64,000 nt of DNA from an uncultured Pelagibacteraceae bacterium (GCA_902606115.1 CACLFM010000001.1:62001-126000), one strand, 5' to 3'. Numbered from the stretch's first letter, positions 41,536 through 53,017 are shown. A program made the numbers and translations. Notes: a model not told the origin generated them from the sequence alone.

Positions 41536-42812
41536 ATAGTTTTCAAAAAAGTATTTTTCCAACTTATAATTACTTCAGCACCAGGTCTAGTTTTTGAGTT
41601 TCTGCAAATCACTTTTGCTTTATTTCTCTCTAACAATGTTTTACCAATAAAAATTCCCAAGCCTAAGCCTGCTTTTTTATTTTCTTTATCAAATGAAGAT
41701 TTTATATAAGGTTCACCTATTTTACTTAAAATATCTTTTGGATAACCATTTCCATCATCCTCGATTGATAATTCAGTAATTTCATTATTGCTCTTAACAG
41801 AAACATATATTTTTTTTTTAGCAAATTTATTTGCATTACCTATGAAATTCCTAATTCCATATATAATTTCAATTATTTTTGATATTTTAAATGAATTTGA
41901 ATCTTGACTTAGATTAATCACAATTTCTTTATCTGATATTTCACGAAAAGATTTAATAATTTCTGAAACATATTCTGAGATAGATAATTCCTGGTTTATA
42001 AAATCATCTTCTTGAGTTGGATTTAAGGTTAATTTTTTTAAAATTTGACCACATCTTTCAACCTGACTTACCAGTAATTCAATATCTTTTTTTATTTCTT
42101 TTTGATCTTTAAACTGTTTATGCATATCTTGGGATATAATTTTTATGGTTGAGAGTGGTGTATTTAGGGAATGGGCAGCAGCAGCAGCCTGACCTCCGAG
42201 TGATACTAATTCGTGCTCTTTTGCAATAACCTTTTCTAATTTATCCAGCGCTTCTTTTCTCAATCTCGATTCTCTTCCAAATATAGCAGCAAAATAATTT
42301 AGAAAAATTAAAGCTATAACTAGTGATGTTGGGATTGCATAATAATAAAAAGTATTAACTAATATAATATTTGTACCCGGATAGATTAATTCTACATGAT
42401 AAAAAGTCAGCAAAAGTATTGATAAAATTGTTAATGAAATTAGTGTCAAACTGGCTTTTAATTCAAGATTAGATGACGAAAAAACACTTGGAATAATTAG
42501 AAATATAGAAAAAGGGTTTAAAATTCCACCAGTGAGATAAATTAAAGTGCTTAGTTGCAATATATCTAGCATCAAGAAAATAAAAGAGTCTTTATTAGTT
42601 AAGATATTTTTTTGGTAAAAATAAAATAAAAAAAGATTTGATAAGATACCAAAAAAAATAATTAGATTAGTTAGATAAATATTGAATTGAAATTTAAAAA
42701 TAAAAAAAACAATATTCAAAGTCAAAAATTGACCAATTATACCAATCCACCTTAAATTGATATAGGTTGATTTGTTTAATGAATAAATTTTAGAAACTGC
42801 TGTTGTTTCCAT
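41532..42812 (-). CDS. regB: RegB/PrrB-type redox sensor histidine kinase
   Basis: A 426-residue membrane sensor kinase with about six N-terminal helices, a quinone-site motif GGILNPF at 95-101 (RegB consensus GGxxNPF), phospho-acceptor His214 in [11 protein letters not shown], and Cys254 40 residues later. In R. capsulatus RegB the pair is His225 and redox-active Cys265, the same spacing. C-terminal ATPase boxes ([15 protein letters not shown]) are intact. The cognate RegA regulator is not in the window. The gene follows gyrB by 5 bp on the same strand. Confidence 0.9.
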   Translation of the reverse strand: METTAVSKIYSLNKSTYINLRWIGIIGQFLTLNIVFFIFKFQFNIYLTNLIIFFGILSNLFLFYFYQKNILTNKDSFIFLMLDILQLSTLIYLTGGILNPFSIFLIIPSVFSSSNLELKASLTLISLTILSILLLTFYHVELIYPGTNIILVNTFYYYAIPTSLVIALIFLNYFAAIFGRESRLRKEALDKLEKVIAKEHELVSLGGQAAAAAHSLNTPLSTIKIISQDMHKQFKDQKEIKKDIELLVSQVERCGQILKKLTLNPTQEDDFINQELSISEYVSEIIKSFREISDKEIVINLSQDSNSFKISKIIEIIYGIRNFIGNANKFAKKKIYVSVKSNNEITELSIEDDGNGYPKDILSKIGEPYIKSSFDKENKKAGLGLGIFIGKTLLERNKAKVICRNSKTRPGAEVIISWKNTFLKTI

Positions 42813-42817
42813 AATTT

Positions 42818-45116
<2,299 letters not shown>

Positions 45117-45200
45117 ATGAAAATATTAATCACAGGCGGATGCGAATTTATAGGTGCAAACTCATCAATTTATTTAAAAAATAATGATGGCAATATTTGA
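45117..45200 (+). pseudogene. 5' remnant of an NAD-dependent sugar epimerase gene
   Basis: A 27-codon frame with a stop at 45198-45200. Its start, MKILITGG then EFIG, clearly echoes the N-terminus of GalE/RfbB-type epimerases (MKILITGGAGFIGSN), including a following SIYLKN helix end. But the glycine motif is broken (Cys-Glu replaces Ala-Gly) and the frame ends before any catalytic part. The FkbM gene begins inside it in another frame. The most likely history is that an epimerase gene was cut off by recombination or deletion when the neighbouring genes arrived. A chance or leader peptide is the alternative. Confidence 0.65.
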
Positions 45201-45969
45201 TATAGGGTCTAATGATGGGTCTAATGGTTTAGCATTTGCTATGCTAAACCCGAATATAAAAGTTTACTCGTTTGAGCCAAATCCACATTTAAAAAAAATA
45301 GTATTAAGAAACAAAAAAAAAATTGAAAAAAAATTCAAAATATACCTTAAAAACTTTTTTTTTTTTCAAGAAGCAGTTTCTAATGAAAATAAAAAAAAGT
45401 TATTTTATATCACAAAGAATGATGCCGCATCGTCATTACTGAAACCAAGGAAAAAACTTCATAAATATTGGACTGATAACAAAGATGACTCAATTAAGAA
45501 TATTGCTGACTGGATTAAGATAAAAAGAGAAATAAAAATAAAAACAATAAAACTAAGTGACTTTTGTAAAGAGAAAAAAATAAGTAAAATTTGTTATATA
45601 CATTGTGATACCCAAGGGAATGATTTAAGAGTTTTTGAAGGGTTGGGATTTTATAGAAATTTTGTCCAAAAAGGAGTTTTAGAGTCTATTGTTAATCCTA
45701 AATTATCTCTTTATAACAATTCAACAAACTTAAAAAAAATAAAAAAAAGATTTAAGCAATGGGGGTATAAAATAGATATTGTTCACGAATTTCACAAAAA
45801 AAATCCAGAAAGGAATATTTATTTTACAAATTCTAAGATTTTAAAAAACGACTATTTTATTTTTCCAACAGAAAAAAATATGAGGCTTTTAAGCAGAGTA
45901 TTGAGAGGCAAAACAAGAATTAAAGATCTCATTAATATTTTTTTCATAAGTAAAAAGTTTAATAATTAG
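45184..45969 (+). CDS. FkbM-family methyltransferase
   Basis: A 261-residue SAM-dependent methyltransferase. It begins directly with SAM motif I (MAIFDIGSNDGSNG), with a second acidic segment VYSFEPNP, the IKTIKLSDFC block and HCDTQGNDLRVFEGL, which are FkbM hallmarks. Such enzymes often O-methylate sugars. Two ATGs in tandem (45184, 45187) are the only possible starts, as a stop lies 9 bases upstream. The start lies within the epimerase remnant. It heads a plus-strand glycan operon of four genes. Confidence 0.82.
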   Translation: MMAIFDIGSNDGSNGLAFAMLNPNIKVYSFEPNPHLKKIVLRNKKKIEKKFKIYLKNFFFFQEAVSNENKKKLFYITKNDAASSLLKPRKKLHKYWTDNKDDSIKNIADWIKIKREIKIKTIKLSDFCKEKKISKICYIHCDTQGNDLRVFEGLGFYRNFVQKGVLESIVNPKLSLYNNSTNLKKIKKRFKQWGYKIDIVHEFHKKNPERNIYFTNSKILKNDYFIFPTEKNMRLLSRVLRGKTRIKDLINIFFISKKFNN

Positions 45970-45976
45970 GGGTAAA

Positions 45977-46948
45977 ATGAATGTTGCATTAGTGGGATCT
46001 AATTTTGCTTTAAGAGGCTATTTGCCTGTAATAAAAAAAATAAGACAGCTAAAATTAAAAATTTTATGTAACAGGAAAGTTTCAAAATCAAAAAAAATTT
46101 TATCAAAATTGCCAGGCACAATTCATGAGAATAATTGGAAAAATATTTTTATTAATGACATAGATTTAATTATACTTGCAGTACCACCAAAAGTTCAGAA
46201 CCAGATATTAAATTATAATTTAAAGTTTAAAAAAAAAATATTGATTGAAAAACCAATCTCACAAAATTTAGCTAGTTCAACAAAAATTATTCAATCTTTT
46301 AAAAGAAAAAAAATAAAGTCAGATATAAATTTAACTTTTTTAAATCATGAATTATTTCAAAAAACAAAGGGTATAATAAAAAAAAGAAAATTAGGTGAAG
46401 TTTATAACTACGAAATTTTATGGAATTTTAAAAGTTTTGATTTAGAAAATAAGATAAAAAGCTGGAAAACTGTTGAAAAACTAGGAGGTGGAATTAAAAA
46501 TATATTCCTAACTCACGTTTTTTCTTACTGTGAATTCTTATTTGGTAAAAGTCAATTATTAGATTATAACTTTAAGATCTCAAACTTTAAAAAAATTAGG
46601 TATAAAAAAAGTATTTACTGCATCTTAAAAAATAAAAATGGAGTTATCGGAAAAATAACGTTATTTGTTAAAAAAAAGGGTTATCAAAATCATAAAATAA
46701 TTATAAAATGCGAAAAAGGTTATATTCGATTATTTACTAAGTCAAAAGATTGGACTAAAGACTTTATTTTAGAGACATACAACAATAAATCTAAAATAAA
46801 AAAAATCATAAAAAAAAAACTAAATATTTTTAAAGATGGAAGATCAAATCAAATATTTATTATGATTAAAAATTTTTTAAAAAAAAATGATTATGCAAAG
46901 ATAGATTACTGTTTAAATGCTGAGAAATTAAATAAAAATATTAATTAA
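45977..46948 (+). CDS. Gfo/Idh/MocA-family oxidoreductase
   Basis: A 323-residue NAD(P)-dependent sugar dehydrogenase-like protein. The Rossmann start VALVGSNFALRGYLPVI is followed by the EKPIS block (residues about 91-95) typical of the family. The catalytic-domain motif is LGGGIKNIFLTHVFSY with its His. Members oxidise or reduce sugars and sugar nucleotides. A Shine-Dalgarno-like AGGGG lies just upstream. The glycine motif is unusual (GSNFALRG), so cofactor use should be checked. It sits 4 bp before the C-methyltransferase gene. Confidence 0.8.
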   Translation: MNVALVGSNFALRGYLPVIKKIRQLKLKILCNRKVSKSKKILSKLPGTIHENNWKNIFINDIDLIILAVPPKVQNQILNYNLKFKKKILIEKPISQNLASSTKIIQSFKRKKIKSDINLTFLNHELFQKTKGIIKKRKLGEVYNYEILWNFKSFDLENKIKSWKTVEKLGGGIKNIFLTHVFSYCEFLFGKSQLLDYNFKISNFKKIRYKKSIYCILKNKNGVIGKITLFVKKKGYQNHKIIIKCEKGYIRLFTKSKDWTKDFILETYNNKSKIKKIIKKKLNIFKDGRSNQIFIMIKNFLKKNDYAKIDYCLNAEKLNKNIN

Positions 46949-46952
46949 TATT

Positions 46953-48203
46953 ATGGACAAACATAACTTTAAACCTGGAAAGATTAATAAATGTCAAATA
47001 TGTAATTCTATTAATTTGATCGAAGTGATGAAACTTGGTGACCAACCACTTGCAAATTCATTGATTAAAGATATTTCTGATGAAAATTTGGTTCCAAAAT
47101 TTCCTGTGAATATAATAAGGTGTAAAGATTGTGGTCTACTACAAATTGACTACATCGTTGATCAAACAAAAGTATACCATCCAGATTATCCATATTTACC
47201 AGGAATTACACAAACTGTTGATAGAGAACAAAAAGAATTATCTGACTACTTATGTAAATCTTTGAATTTAAAAAAAAATGATTTAGTTGTTGATATAGGT
47301 AGCAATGATGGAAGTTTGTTGAGATATTTTAAAGAGCATGGGTTAAAAACGTTAGGTGTTGAACCTACAAATATCGCCCGAATAGCAAATCAAAAAGGTA
47401 TTGATACTATTCAGTCTTTTTTTAATAAAGAAATAACTGATGAAATAAAATCTAAAAACGGGAAAGCTAAACTGTTAACGAGTACGAATGTTTTTGCTCA
47501 CATGTCGACATTGGGAGATGTTATGGATGGCATAACTAATTTAATTGACGATGACGGATATTATGCTTTTGAAAATCATTACATTATGGAAATTTTAGAT
47601 AAATTACAATACGACACTTTTTATCATGAACACCTTCGCACCTACTCTCTTTTATCTTTGATAAAATTATTTGAAATGTATAATTTGTGTTTGTTCGATG
47701 CACAAATAGTGTCAAGATATGGTGGTAGCATAAGGTGTATTGTATCAAAAAAAGAGAGAAAGAAGTCGGAAAGATTAATAGAATTATTAAGAAAGGAGAA
47801 AAATGCTTTAATTGATAATTGCGAACTCACATATAAAAATTTTAAAGGTAGGGTAGAAAAATCTAGAACCGATTTAATGAATTTGATAGCTAACTTAAAG
47901 TCACATGGAAAAACCATTGTAGCAAAATCTTGTCCTGCGAGAGCCGTGGTATTGCTAAGTTATTGTGGTCTAAATAATAAACATTTAGATTATGTGGCAG
48001 AACAACCTACATCCTTAAAGCTTAATCATTACATACCAGGAACAAATTTGAAAATTGTTGAAGATAGTATTTTAACAAAAGATGAACCTGATTATATTTT
48101 ACTTTTAGCATGGCATTTAAGTCAGCCAATAATTGATAAATGGAAAAAGCGAGGAATTAAATCTAAATTTATTGTGCCTTTGCCAGAGGTTAAAATTATA
48201 TGA
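46953..48203 (+). CDS. Sugar C-methyltransferase (NovU/TylC3-like)
   Basis: A 416-residue three-domain methyltransferase: an N-terminal zinc site with CQIC (about 11-14) and CKDCG (about 53-57), a SAM-binding core with VVDIGSNDGSLLRYF near residue 110, and a C-terminal domain. This is the layout of enzymes that C-methylate dTDP-keto-sugars to give branched-chain deoxysugars. The sequence YDTFYHEHLRTYSL contains the HEH of this family. It overlaps the epimerase gene by 4 bp. The sugar is unknown. Confidence 0.86.
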   Translation: MDKHNFKPGKINKCQICNSINLIEVMKLGDQPLANSLIKDISDENLVPKFPVNIIRCKDCGLLQIDYIVDQTKVYHPDYPYLPGITQTVDREQKELSDYLCKSLNLKKNDLVVDIGSNDGSLLRYFKEHGLKTLGVEPTNIARIANQKGIDTIQSFFNKEITDEIKSKNGKAKLLTSTNVFAHMSTLGDVMDGITNLIDDDGYYAFENHYIMEILDKLQYDTFYHEHLRTYSLLSLIKLFEMYNLCLFDAQIVSRYGGSIRCIVSKKERKKSERLIELLRKEKNALIDNCELTYKNFKGRVEKSRTDLMNLIANLKSHGKTIVAKSCPARAVVLLSYCGLNNKHLDYVAEQPTSLKLNHYIPGTNLKIVEDSILTKDEPDYILLLAWHLSQPIIDKWKKRGIKSKFIVPLPEVKII

Positions 48204-49234
48204 ATGAAAAGTATTACTTACACTCAGATATAAAAGAAATTGTAGATAATCTTGAAAAATATCATAGTAAACTCTATGGAAAAAAATTTTTTATAACAGG
48301 CGCAAATGGATTTTTAGGTAAATATTTTATTAAAGTAATTATCGAAATAAATAAGAAAACAAATAATAAAATTAAAGTGTTAGCTAATGATATTAAATTT
48401 GATAGCTGTGATATTTTTAAAGATAAAAATGTTAAAATTATTAAAAAAGATATTAACAAAATAAAAAAATTTAGTTTTAAATGTAATTATATTCTACATG
48501 CAGCAGGCATCCCTAGTCCAAAAAATTATTATAAAAAACCGATAGAAACAATTTTTACAAGTATTACCTCAACAAAAAATCTTTTAGAATATTCATCAAA
48601 AATAAAATCAAAATTTATATTTTTTAGCAGCAGTGAAATATATGGAAATCCAGACAAAAAAAATATTCCAACAAAAGAAACTTATAATGGGAATGTCTCA
48701 TCAATAGAAGATAGATCATGTTACGATGAGGGTAAACGGGTTGGAGAAACTTTATGTTACTTTTATAAAATTAAACAAAAAGTAGATATATGTATTTTTA
48801 GACCTTTTAACGTTTTCGGGCCTGGTATGCCAAGAAAAGATTATCGTGTTTTTCCAAGATTTTTTAGTTCAATTAAGGACAAAAAACCAATTACAATTTT
48901 TAAAAAAGGAAATCAAACACGTACTTTCTGTTACGTTGCTGATGCAGTTACGGCAATGTTCATAGTCACTTTAGTTGGTAAAAATTTTGTTTATAACATT
49001 GGCAATAATAAGCCAGAAATTAATATGAACAAATTACATAAAGTAATGCAATCTTCTCTCAAAAAGAAAATAAAAGCAGTAAATATTAGCTATCCAAAAA
49101 ATTATCCACAAGTCGAGCCTCAAAGAAGATGCCCAGATATTTCCAAATTGAAAAATGAATTTAATTATAAAAATAAAGTAGATATTAATGATGCTATAAG
49201 AAGATTTTACTACTGGACATATAGGTATTATTAA
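48200..49234 (+). CDS. NAD-dependent sugar-nucleotide epimerase/dehydratase
   Basis: A 344-residue short-chain dehydrogenase of the extended type, with FITGANGFLGKYF (NAD site), SSSEIYG and the catalytic Tyr-Lys in CYDEGKRVGE. The ending RRCPDISKLKNEF is like UDP-glucuronate decarboxylase and related epimerases. It probably makes an activated sugar for the local glycan. It is intact, unlike the remnant at 45117-45200. Its TAA shares TTAA (49231-49234) with the convergent isomerase gene stop. Confidence 0.85.
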   Translation: MNEKYYLHSDIKEIVDNLEKYHSKLYGKKFFITGANGFLGKYFIKVIIEINKKTNNKIKVLANDIKFDSCDIFKDKNVKIIKKDINKIKKFSFKCNYILHAAGIPSPKNYYKKPIETIFTSITSTKNLLEYSSKIKSKFIFFSSSEIYGNPDKKNIPTKETYNGNVSSIEDRSCYDEGKRVGETLCYFYKIKQKVDICIFRPFNVFGPGMPRKDYRVFPRFFSSIKDKKPITIFKKGNQTRTFCYVADAVTAMFIVTLVGKNFVYNIGNNKPEINMNKLHKVMQSSLKKKIKAVNISYPKNYPQVEPQRRCPDISKLKNEFNYKNKVDINDAIRRFYYWTYRYY

Positions 49235-50040
49235 TCTTTAAAATATTTTTTAAAATTTCTGATAGATTTATTAATCTCCAAAGAACTTGGATTATTTAAG
49301 ATCATTTCTAATGATATATCCTTAAAATTAGAAATCGGTTTTAGAGATTTTGAAAACTTCAAATTATTAGAGCTAATTTTATTAAAATTTTTGAAGTATT
49401 TTTGTGAAATTTGTAGGTTTTTAATAATTTTTCTATATTTGTAAAAGAATGTAAAGTTAAATTTTTTAAAGTGAAATAAACTTGAGTCAAAATTAATACA
49501 AATTTTATTGGAATTTATTTTTTTTATCAAACTAGCCAAATGATCTATATTATAAATGTAATCTTCTCCATATTTTCTTGGAATTGCTTCCAAACATAGG
49601 GTTACGTTATTTTTCTTTAGGTAAATTTTAAGTTTTGAAAAAAATGCTACAAACTTTTTATCGGATTGTTTTAGACTCATTCCTTTTTTTTTTCTAAAGT
49701 GGGATGATCCAATTACTATTTTTTTTACATTTAAAAATTTGCAGATTCGTATGATCTTCTTTAAGTGCGAAGTTATTTTCAAAATTTCGTCATTAGATGA
49801 ATAAAATAAATTAGTTTTCCAGCCAAAAAAAATGCCCTGCATCGCATTTATTCTAATTTTATTTTTTATTAATCTTCTTTTTAAATTAAAAACATTATTT
49901 TCAAATTGAATCCAACTTTTGAAAATAGTCAATGGAGCAAGATCTATACCATCTAAATTATTTTTTTTTATTAATTTTAAAATTTTACTAATTGGGTATT
50001 TCTTAAATGCTAATGTTGATATAAACAAATTTCTATTCAT
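49231..50040 (-). CDS. Xylose isomerase-like TIM-barrel protein
   Basis: A 269-residue protein resembling the sugar phosphate isomerase/epimerase family (AP endonuclease 2 fold). Supporting segments are NNLDGIDLAPLTIF near the start, VKKIVIGSSHFR, LCLEAIPRKYG and CINFDSSLFHF, in which acidic and His residues typical of the metal site appear. The reaction is not known; local sugar metabolism is likely. It overlaps the GT2 gene by 8 bp on the same strand and meets the epimerase gene with a 4-bp overlap. Confidence 0.72.
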   Translation of the reverse strand: MNRNLFISTLAFKKYPISKILKLIKKNNLDGIDLAPLTIFKSWIQFENNVFNLKRRLIKNKIRINAMQGIFFGWKTNLFYSSNDEILKITSHLKKIIRICKFLNVKKIVIGSSHFRKKKGMSLKQSDKKFVAFFSKLKIYLKKNNVTLCLEAIPRKYGEDYIYNIDHLASLIKKINSNKICINFDSSLFHFKKFNFTFFYKYRKIIKNLQISQKYFKNFNKISSNNLKFSKSLKPISNFKDISLEMILNNPSSLEINKSIRNFKKYFKD

Positions 50041-50896
50041 TATTTTCTTGAAATTTTTTAAGATCGATTTTAATCAAATAATATAAAATCATAAAATTGA
50101 CACTTAATAGAGAAAATCTTAACTTAATTAAATCTTCCAGGATCCAAAAAAACGTTTTTTTAATTTGCCGTATAATATTTTTTAATGTTTTGAAAAGATT
50201 TCTTTTTTTTAATCCATCTCCATAAAATACATAACGCCAGTATCTAGATGCTAGAGTTTCGTAATTATCGTCCTGCAAATGGAAGCATACAGCTGAACTA
50301 TCATAATACAAATCAAAATTTTTCTTTCGTAGAAACTTACACAATTCTGTATCATCACCATTAAGTCTAAAATATTCATGATCATGTTTATAAATTTTAG
50401 ATAAATCTAAATTTGTAGTATTAAGAATATTATTGCAACCAAATATAAAATTGGGATTTAAAATATCTTTTTCACCCCAATTCTGCCTTAATCTTAGTGA
50501 TCTCCAGTAATTACATGGTTTGTTTACGTATTTTTCATAAAGTTTACCGCCTACCAGCGTAGCGCTATTTTTTTCTAGTGAATGATAAACTCTACTTAAC
50601 CAATCTTTAGATAAAACAACATCTGCATCAATTGAAGCTATATACTTTGTTTTTAAATAATTTACTGCTAACAGTCTAGAACTTGAAACTCCTTCATTTT
50701 TTTTGTTATTGATTACCTCAATATCATTACTGTAATCATCTAAGATTTTTTTTGTATTATCAGTAGAATTATCATTAATAACTAGGATTTTATTTGGTAT
50801 TAGAGTTTGATTAAAAATAGAGTCTAAACATTGTTTGATGGTTTTTTCGCCATTAAAGACAGGCACATAAATAGATATTTCTTTTGTCATATTCAA
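50033..50896 (-). CDS. Glycosyltransferase family 2
   Basis: A 287-residue inverting GT-A glycosyltransferase. The opening SIYVPVFNGEKTIKQCLDSI and INDNSTDNT block bind the nucleotide sugar; ASIDADVVLS supplies the DxD metal motif near residue 95. The C-terminal end (about 250-275) is hydrophobic and may associate with the membrane. It sits between the GT61 gene (4-bp overlap) and the isomerase gene (8-bp overlap) in one minus-strand unit. The acceptor is unknown. Confidence 0.88.
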   Translation of the reverse strand: MNMTKEISIYVPVFNGEKTIKQCLDSIFNQTLIPNKILVINDNSTDNTKKILDDYSNDIEVINNKKNEGVSSSRLLAVNYLKTKYIASIDADVVLSKDWLSRVYHSLEKNSATLVGGKLYEKYVNKPCNYWRSLRLRQNWGEKDILNPNFIFGCNNILNTTNLDLSKIYKHDHEYFRLNGDDTELCKFLRKKNFDLYYDSSAVCFHLQDDNYETLASRYWRYVFYGDGLKKRNLFKTLKNIIRQIKKTFFWILEDLIKLRFSLLSVNFMILYYLIKIDLKKFQENNE

Positions 50897-51978
50897 ATAA
50901 GTTTTGATAATTGATTTGGTTTTAAATAAATATCTCCATTCTTTCTGTTTTTTTTAATAGGGGGTGTAACAATTTGTTTATACATTAGATTATAAGCTTT
51001 AGAAATTTCTTTGAAGTTATTTGGTCTATTTGTAGGTTTGATTTCTATAACTTTTGTATTTTTTTTACAAAATATCAAGTTTGTAAAAGCTGCACCATGA
51101 GGACCAATGATAAATTTTGCATTATTAAAAAGGGCTATTTGATCTAAAAAGTCTAATTTACCAACCTTAATTGATTTAAATCCTTTTTTTAAAAGATATT
51201 TTTTTATTTGGTCATTGTTGATTAGTTGACAACGTTTATATTCGCTTTCCGACCTATCTATAAAAACTTTTTCAACTTTAATATTGTTTTTTTTATTTTT
51301 TAAACAAATTTTTCTTAACCATTTTGAAATCCAAATAGGCAAATTATTTACTTCTTCATCAATAGTATTTTTAACATACCAGGGATGTTCAGGTATAATA
51401 ATTTTATCAGCCTGAATATGTTTATTTTTTTTTGAATTAATAATATTAAATTTTTTAAAGCCAAAAATAGATAAAATTTTTTTTTGAAATGGTTGTATTT
51501 CAGGCATATAAAAATAATCTATATTATTAATTTTATAATTTGATAAAATCATTTTTATTTTGGGAAGAATATCAAACATCCAATGAAAATAATTATTATC
51601 TCCACTTGCCCCTTGCGCTAAAGAGACAACAGTCCCTTGATATTTTTTTTTAAAATATGGAGTCCCTCTGTAAATTACAAAATTTTTTTTTGCTGATACC
51701 AATTTTCCTTTTATTTGTGTAAAGGATATATCTTCAACTAAGTTGTTGCCCGATATATATGCGACTTGCTCAACACCATCAGTACAAATTCTTCCATTTC
51801 TAATTATGAATATTTTATATTTCTTATTTTCTTTATTTTTAATATTAGGTTTGTTTAAACTTTTTACTTTTATCTCTGAGGAATTATTTATTGTTACTTT
51901 ACCGTATAAAGATTTGAATAAGGTATTTACAAAAATTTTATAGATATATTTTAAAATTATTTTTATACTTTTTGGCAA
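50893..51978 (-). CDS. Glycosyltransferase family 61 (DUF563)
   Basis: A 361-residue protein of the GT61/DUF563 family. The C-terminal signature GPHGAAFTNLIFCKKNTKVIEI is clear, and the middle contains QGASGDNNYFHWMFD, another family hallmark. The start is a TTG at 51978, supported by an AAAGG ribosome site 8 bases upstream, and there is no nearby ATG. It leads a minus-strand unit with the GT2 and isomerase genes, downstream of tRNA-Ser. The sugar transferred cannot be read. Confidence 0.85.
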   Translation of the reverse strand: MPKSIKIILKYIYKIFVNTLFKSLYGKVTINNSSEIKVKSLNKPNIKNKENKKYKIFIIRNGRICTDGVEQVAYISGNNLVEDISFTQIKGKLVSAKKNFVIYRGTPYFKKKYQGTVVSLAQGASGDNNYFHWMFDILPKIKMILSNYKINNIDYFYMPEIQPFQKKILSIFGFKKFNIINSKKNKHIQADKIIIPEHPWYVKNTIDEEVNNLPIWISKWLRKICLKNKKNNIKVEKVFIDRSESEYKRCQLINNDQIKKYLLKKGFKSIKVGKLDFLDQIALFNNAKFIIGPHGAAFTNLIFCKKNTKVIEIKPTNRPNNFKEISKAYNLMYKQIVTPPIKKNRKNGDIYLKPNQLSKLI

Positions 51979-51986
51979 ATTTTTAA

Positions 51987-51991
51987 CCTTT
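51987..51991 (-). promoter_or_regulatory. Shine-Dalgarno site supporting a TTG start
   Basis: On the minus strand these five bases read AAAGG, 8 bases upstream of the TTG at 51976-51978. As the frame has no ATG near and an in-frame stop lies six codons upstream, this site decides the start of the GT61 gene. Confidence 0.6.
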
Positions 51992-52069
51992 ATTTAATAA
52001 AAATTAATATTTTTATCATTTAAAAATTTGAATATCTCTTATCACAAAAATCTTTATACTTCAAAATTA

Positions 52070-52159
52070 TGGCGGAGAGAGTGGGATTCGAACCCACGAA
52101 AGAGTTTCCCCTAAACACGCTTTCCAAGCGTGCGCCTTAAACCACTCGGCCATCTCTCC
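52070..52159 (-). tRNA. tRNA-Ser (anticodon GGA)
   Basis: A 90-base class II tRNA read on the minus strand. The acceptor stem pairs GGAGAGA with TCTCTCC, the anticodon stem CACGC/GCGTG encloses the TTGGAAA loop with anticodon GGA (Ser, UCC/UCU codons), and the T arm has GTGGG TTCGAAT CCCAC. The long variable arm expected for tRNA-Ser is present and CCA is encoded. It lies inside the glycan region between the GT61 and methyltransferase genes, without an integrase nearby. Confidence 0.97.
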
Positions 52160-52168
52160 TGATTATTA

Positions 52169-53017
52169 TTATTTTTTTTTAATTATTGCAATTTCGTTAA
52201 TATTACCATTATAAAATTTGATTGTATCAAAATTTTCTAAAAAATAGTTTTTTTCATCTTTGTTTATATATTTAGAATTAAAATCTTCTTTATTAATGAT
52301 TTTTTTTAATATGGTTTTAAGATCTGGGAATTCTTGACCAGTTCGCATATCTTCTTTTTTTTCAGGGAAATCGATTTCTTCAACGATAAAAATACCTCCT
52401 GACTTTAAGCTCTTAAATAAAACAAATAATGAAATTATCTGATCTTTTAGCATATGGCTTGCATCTTCAATTATCAAATCAAACTGTATATTTCTTGTTA
52501 ATATATTTTTTTCAATTGAGTCTTTAGAAGATGTGTCAGTAAAAAAATTTTCAAGTCTTTTAGATTTATATAGATACATATCAGGATTAATGTCTGCACT
52601 ATAAATCTGTGAATTTTTAAAATAGAAATAAAATGCAGCAGATGCGTTGCCATAGAAAGAGCCTAACTCGATTATATTTAAATTTTTTTCTTTATTTTCT
52701 TTTAAATATTTTTCGTAAATTTTAGAATATCCATGTGCAGTAATTTTTTTATCATCCTGTTTGGATGGTTTAGCATATTGATTTTTAAATTTTTCTCCCT
52801 TATCAGAGTTAAAATATTCACACAAATAATTTAAATCTTTCTGAAATAAATTTTGATTTTCTTTTGCATAATCGTCTAAATTTTTTTTCTTAGGTAGATA
52901 AAATAAATTAAAAATATATCTAAAAAAAACTGTTATTATTAAGTAAATCTTTAAAACATATGAAGCTTTTTTTATTCTATGTCTATAATAAATTTTGTAA
53001 AAAGTGGTTAATTTCAT
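52169..53017 (-). CDS. Class I SAM-dependent methyltransferase
   Basis: A 282-residue protein from the ATG at 53017, which overlaps the stop of the DUF4422 gene as ATGA; a longer frame to 53047 lies within that gene and is not needed. The N-terminal 45 residues are basic and hydrophobic. Rossmann motifs are NIIELGSFYGNASAAFYF and IYSADINP, followed by FDLIIEDASHM and GGIFIVEEID. The layout is like CmcI/macrocin O-methyltransferase types. It may methylate a sugar added by the upstream GT17 and DUF4422 enzymes. Substrate is unknown. Confidence 0.8.
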   Translation of the reverse strand: MKLTTFYKIYYRHRIKKASYVLKIYLIITVFFRYIFNLFYLPKKKNLDDYAKENQNLFQKDLNYLCEYFNSDKGEKFKNQYAKPSKQDDKKITAHGYSKIYEKYLKENKEKNLNIIELGSFYGNASAAFYFYFKNSQIYSADINPDMYLYKSKRLENFFTDTSSKDSIEKNILTRNIQFDLIIEDASHMLKDQIISLFVLFKSLKSGGIFIVEEIDFPEKKEDMRTGQEFPDLKTILKKIINKEDFNSKYINKDEKNYFLENFDTIKFYNGNINEIAIIKKK

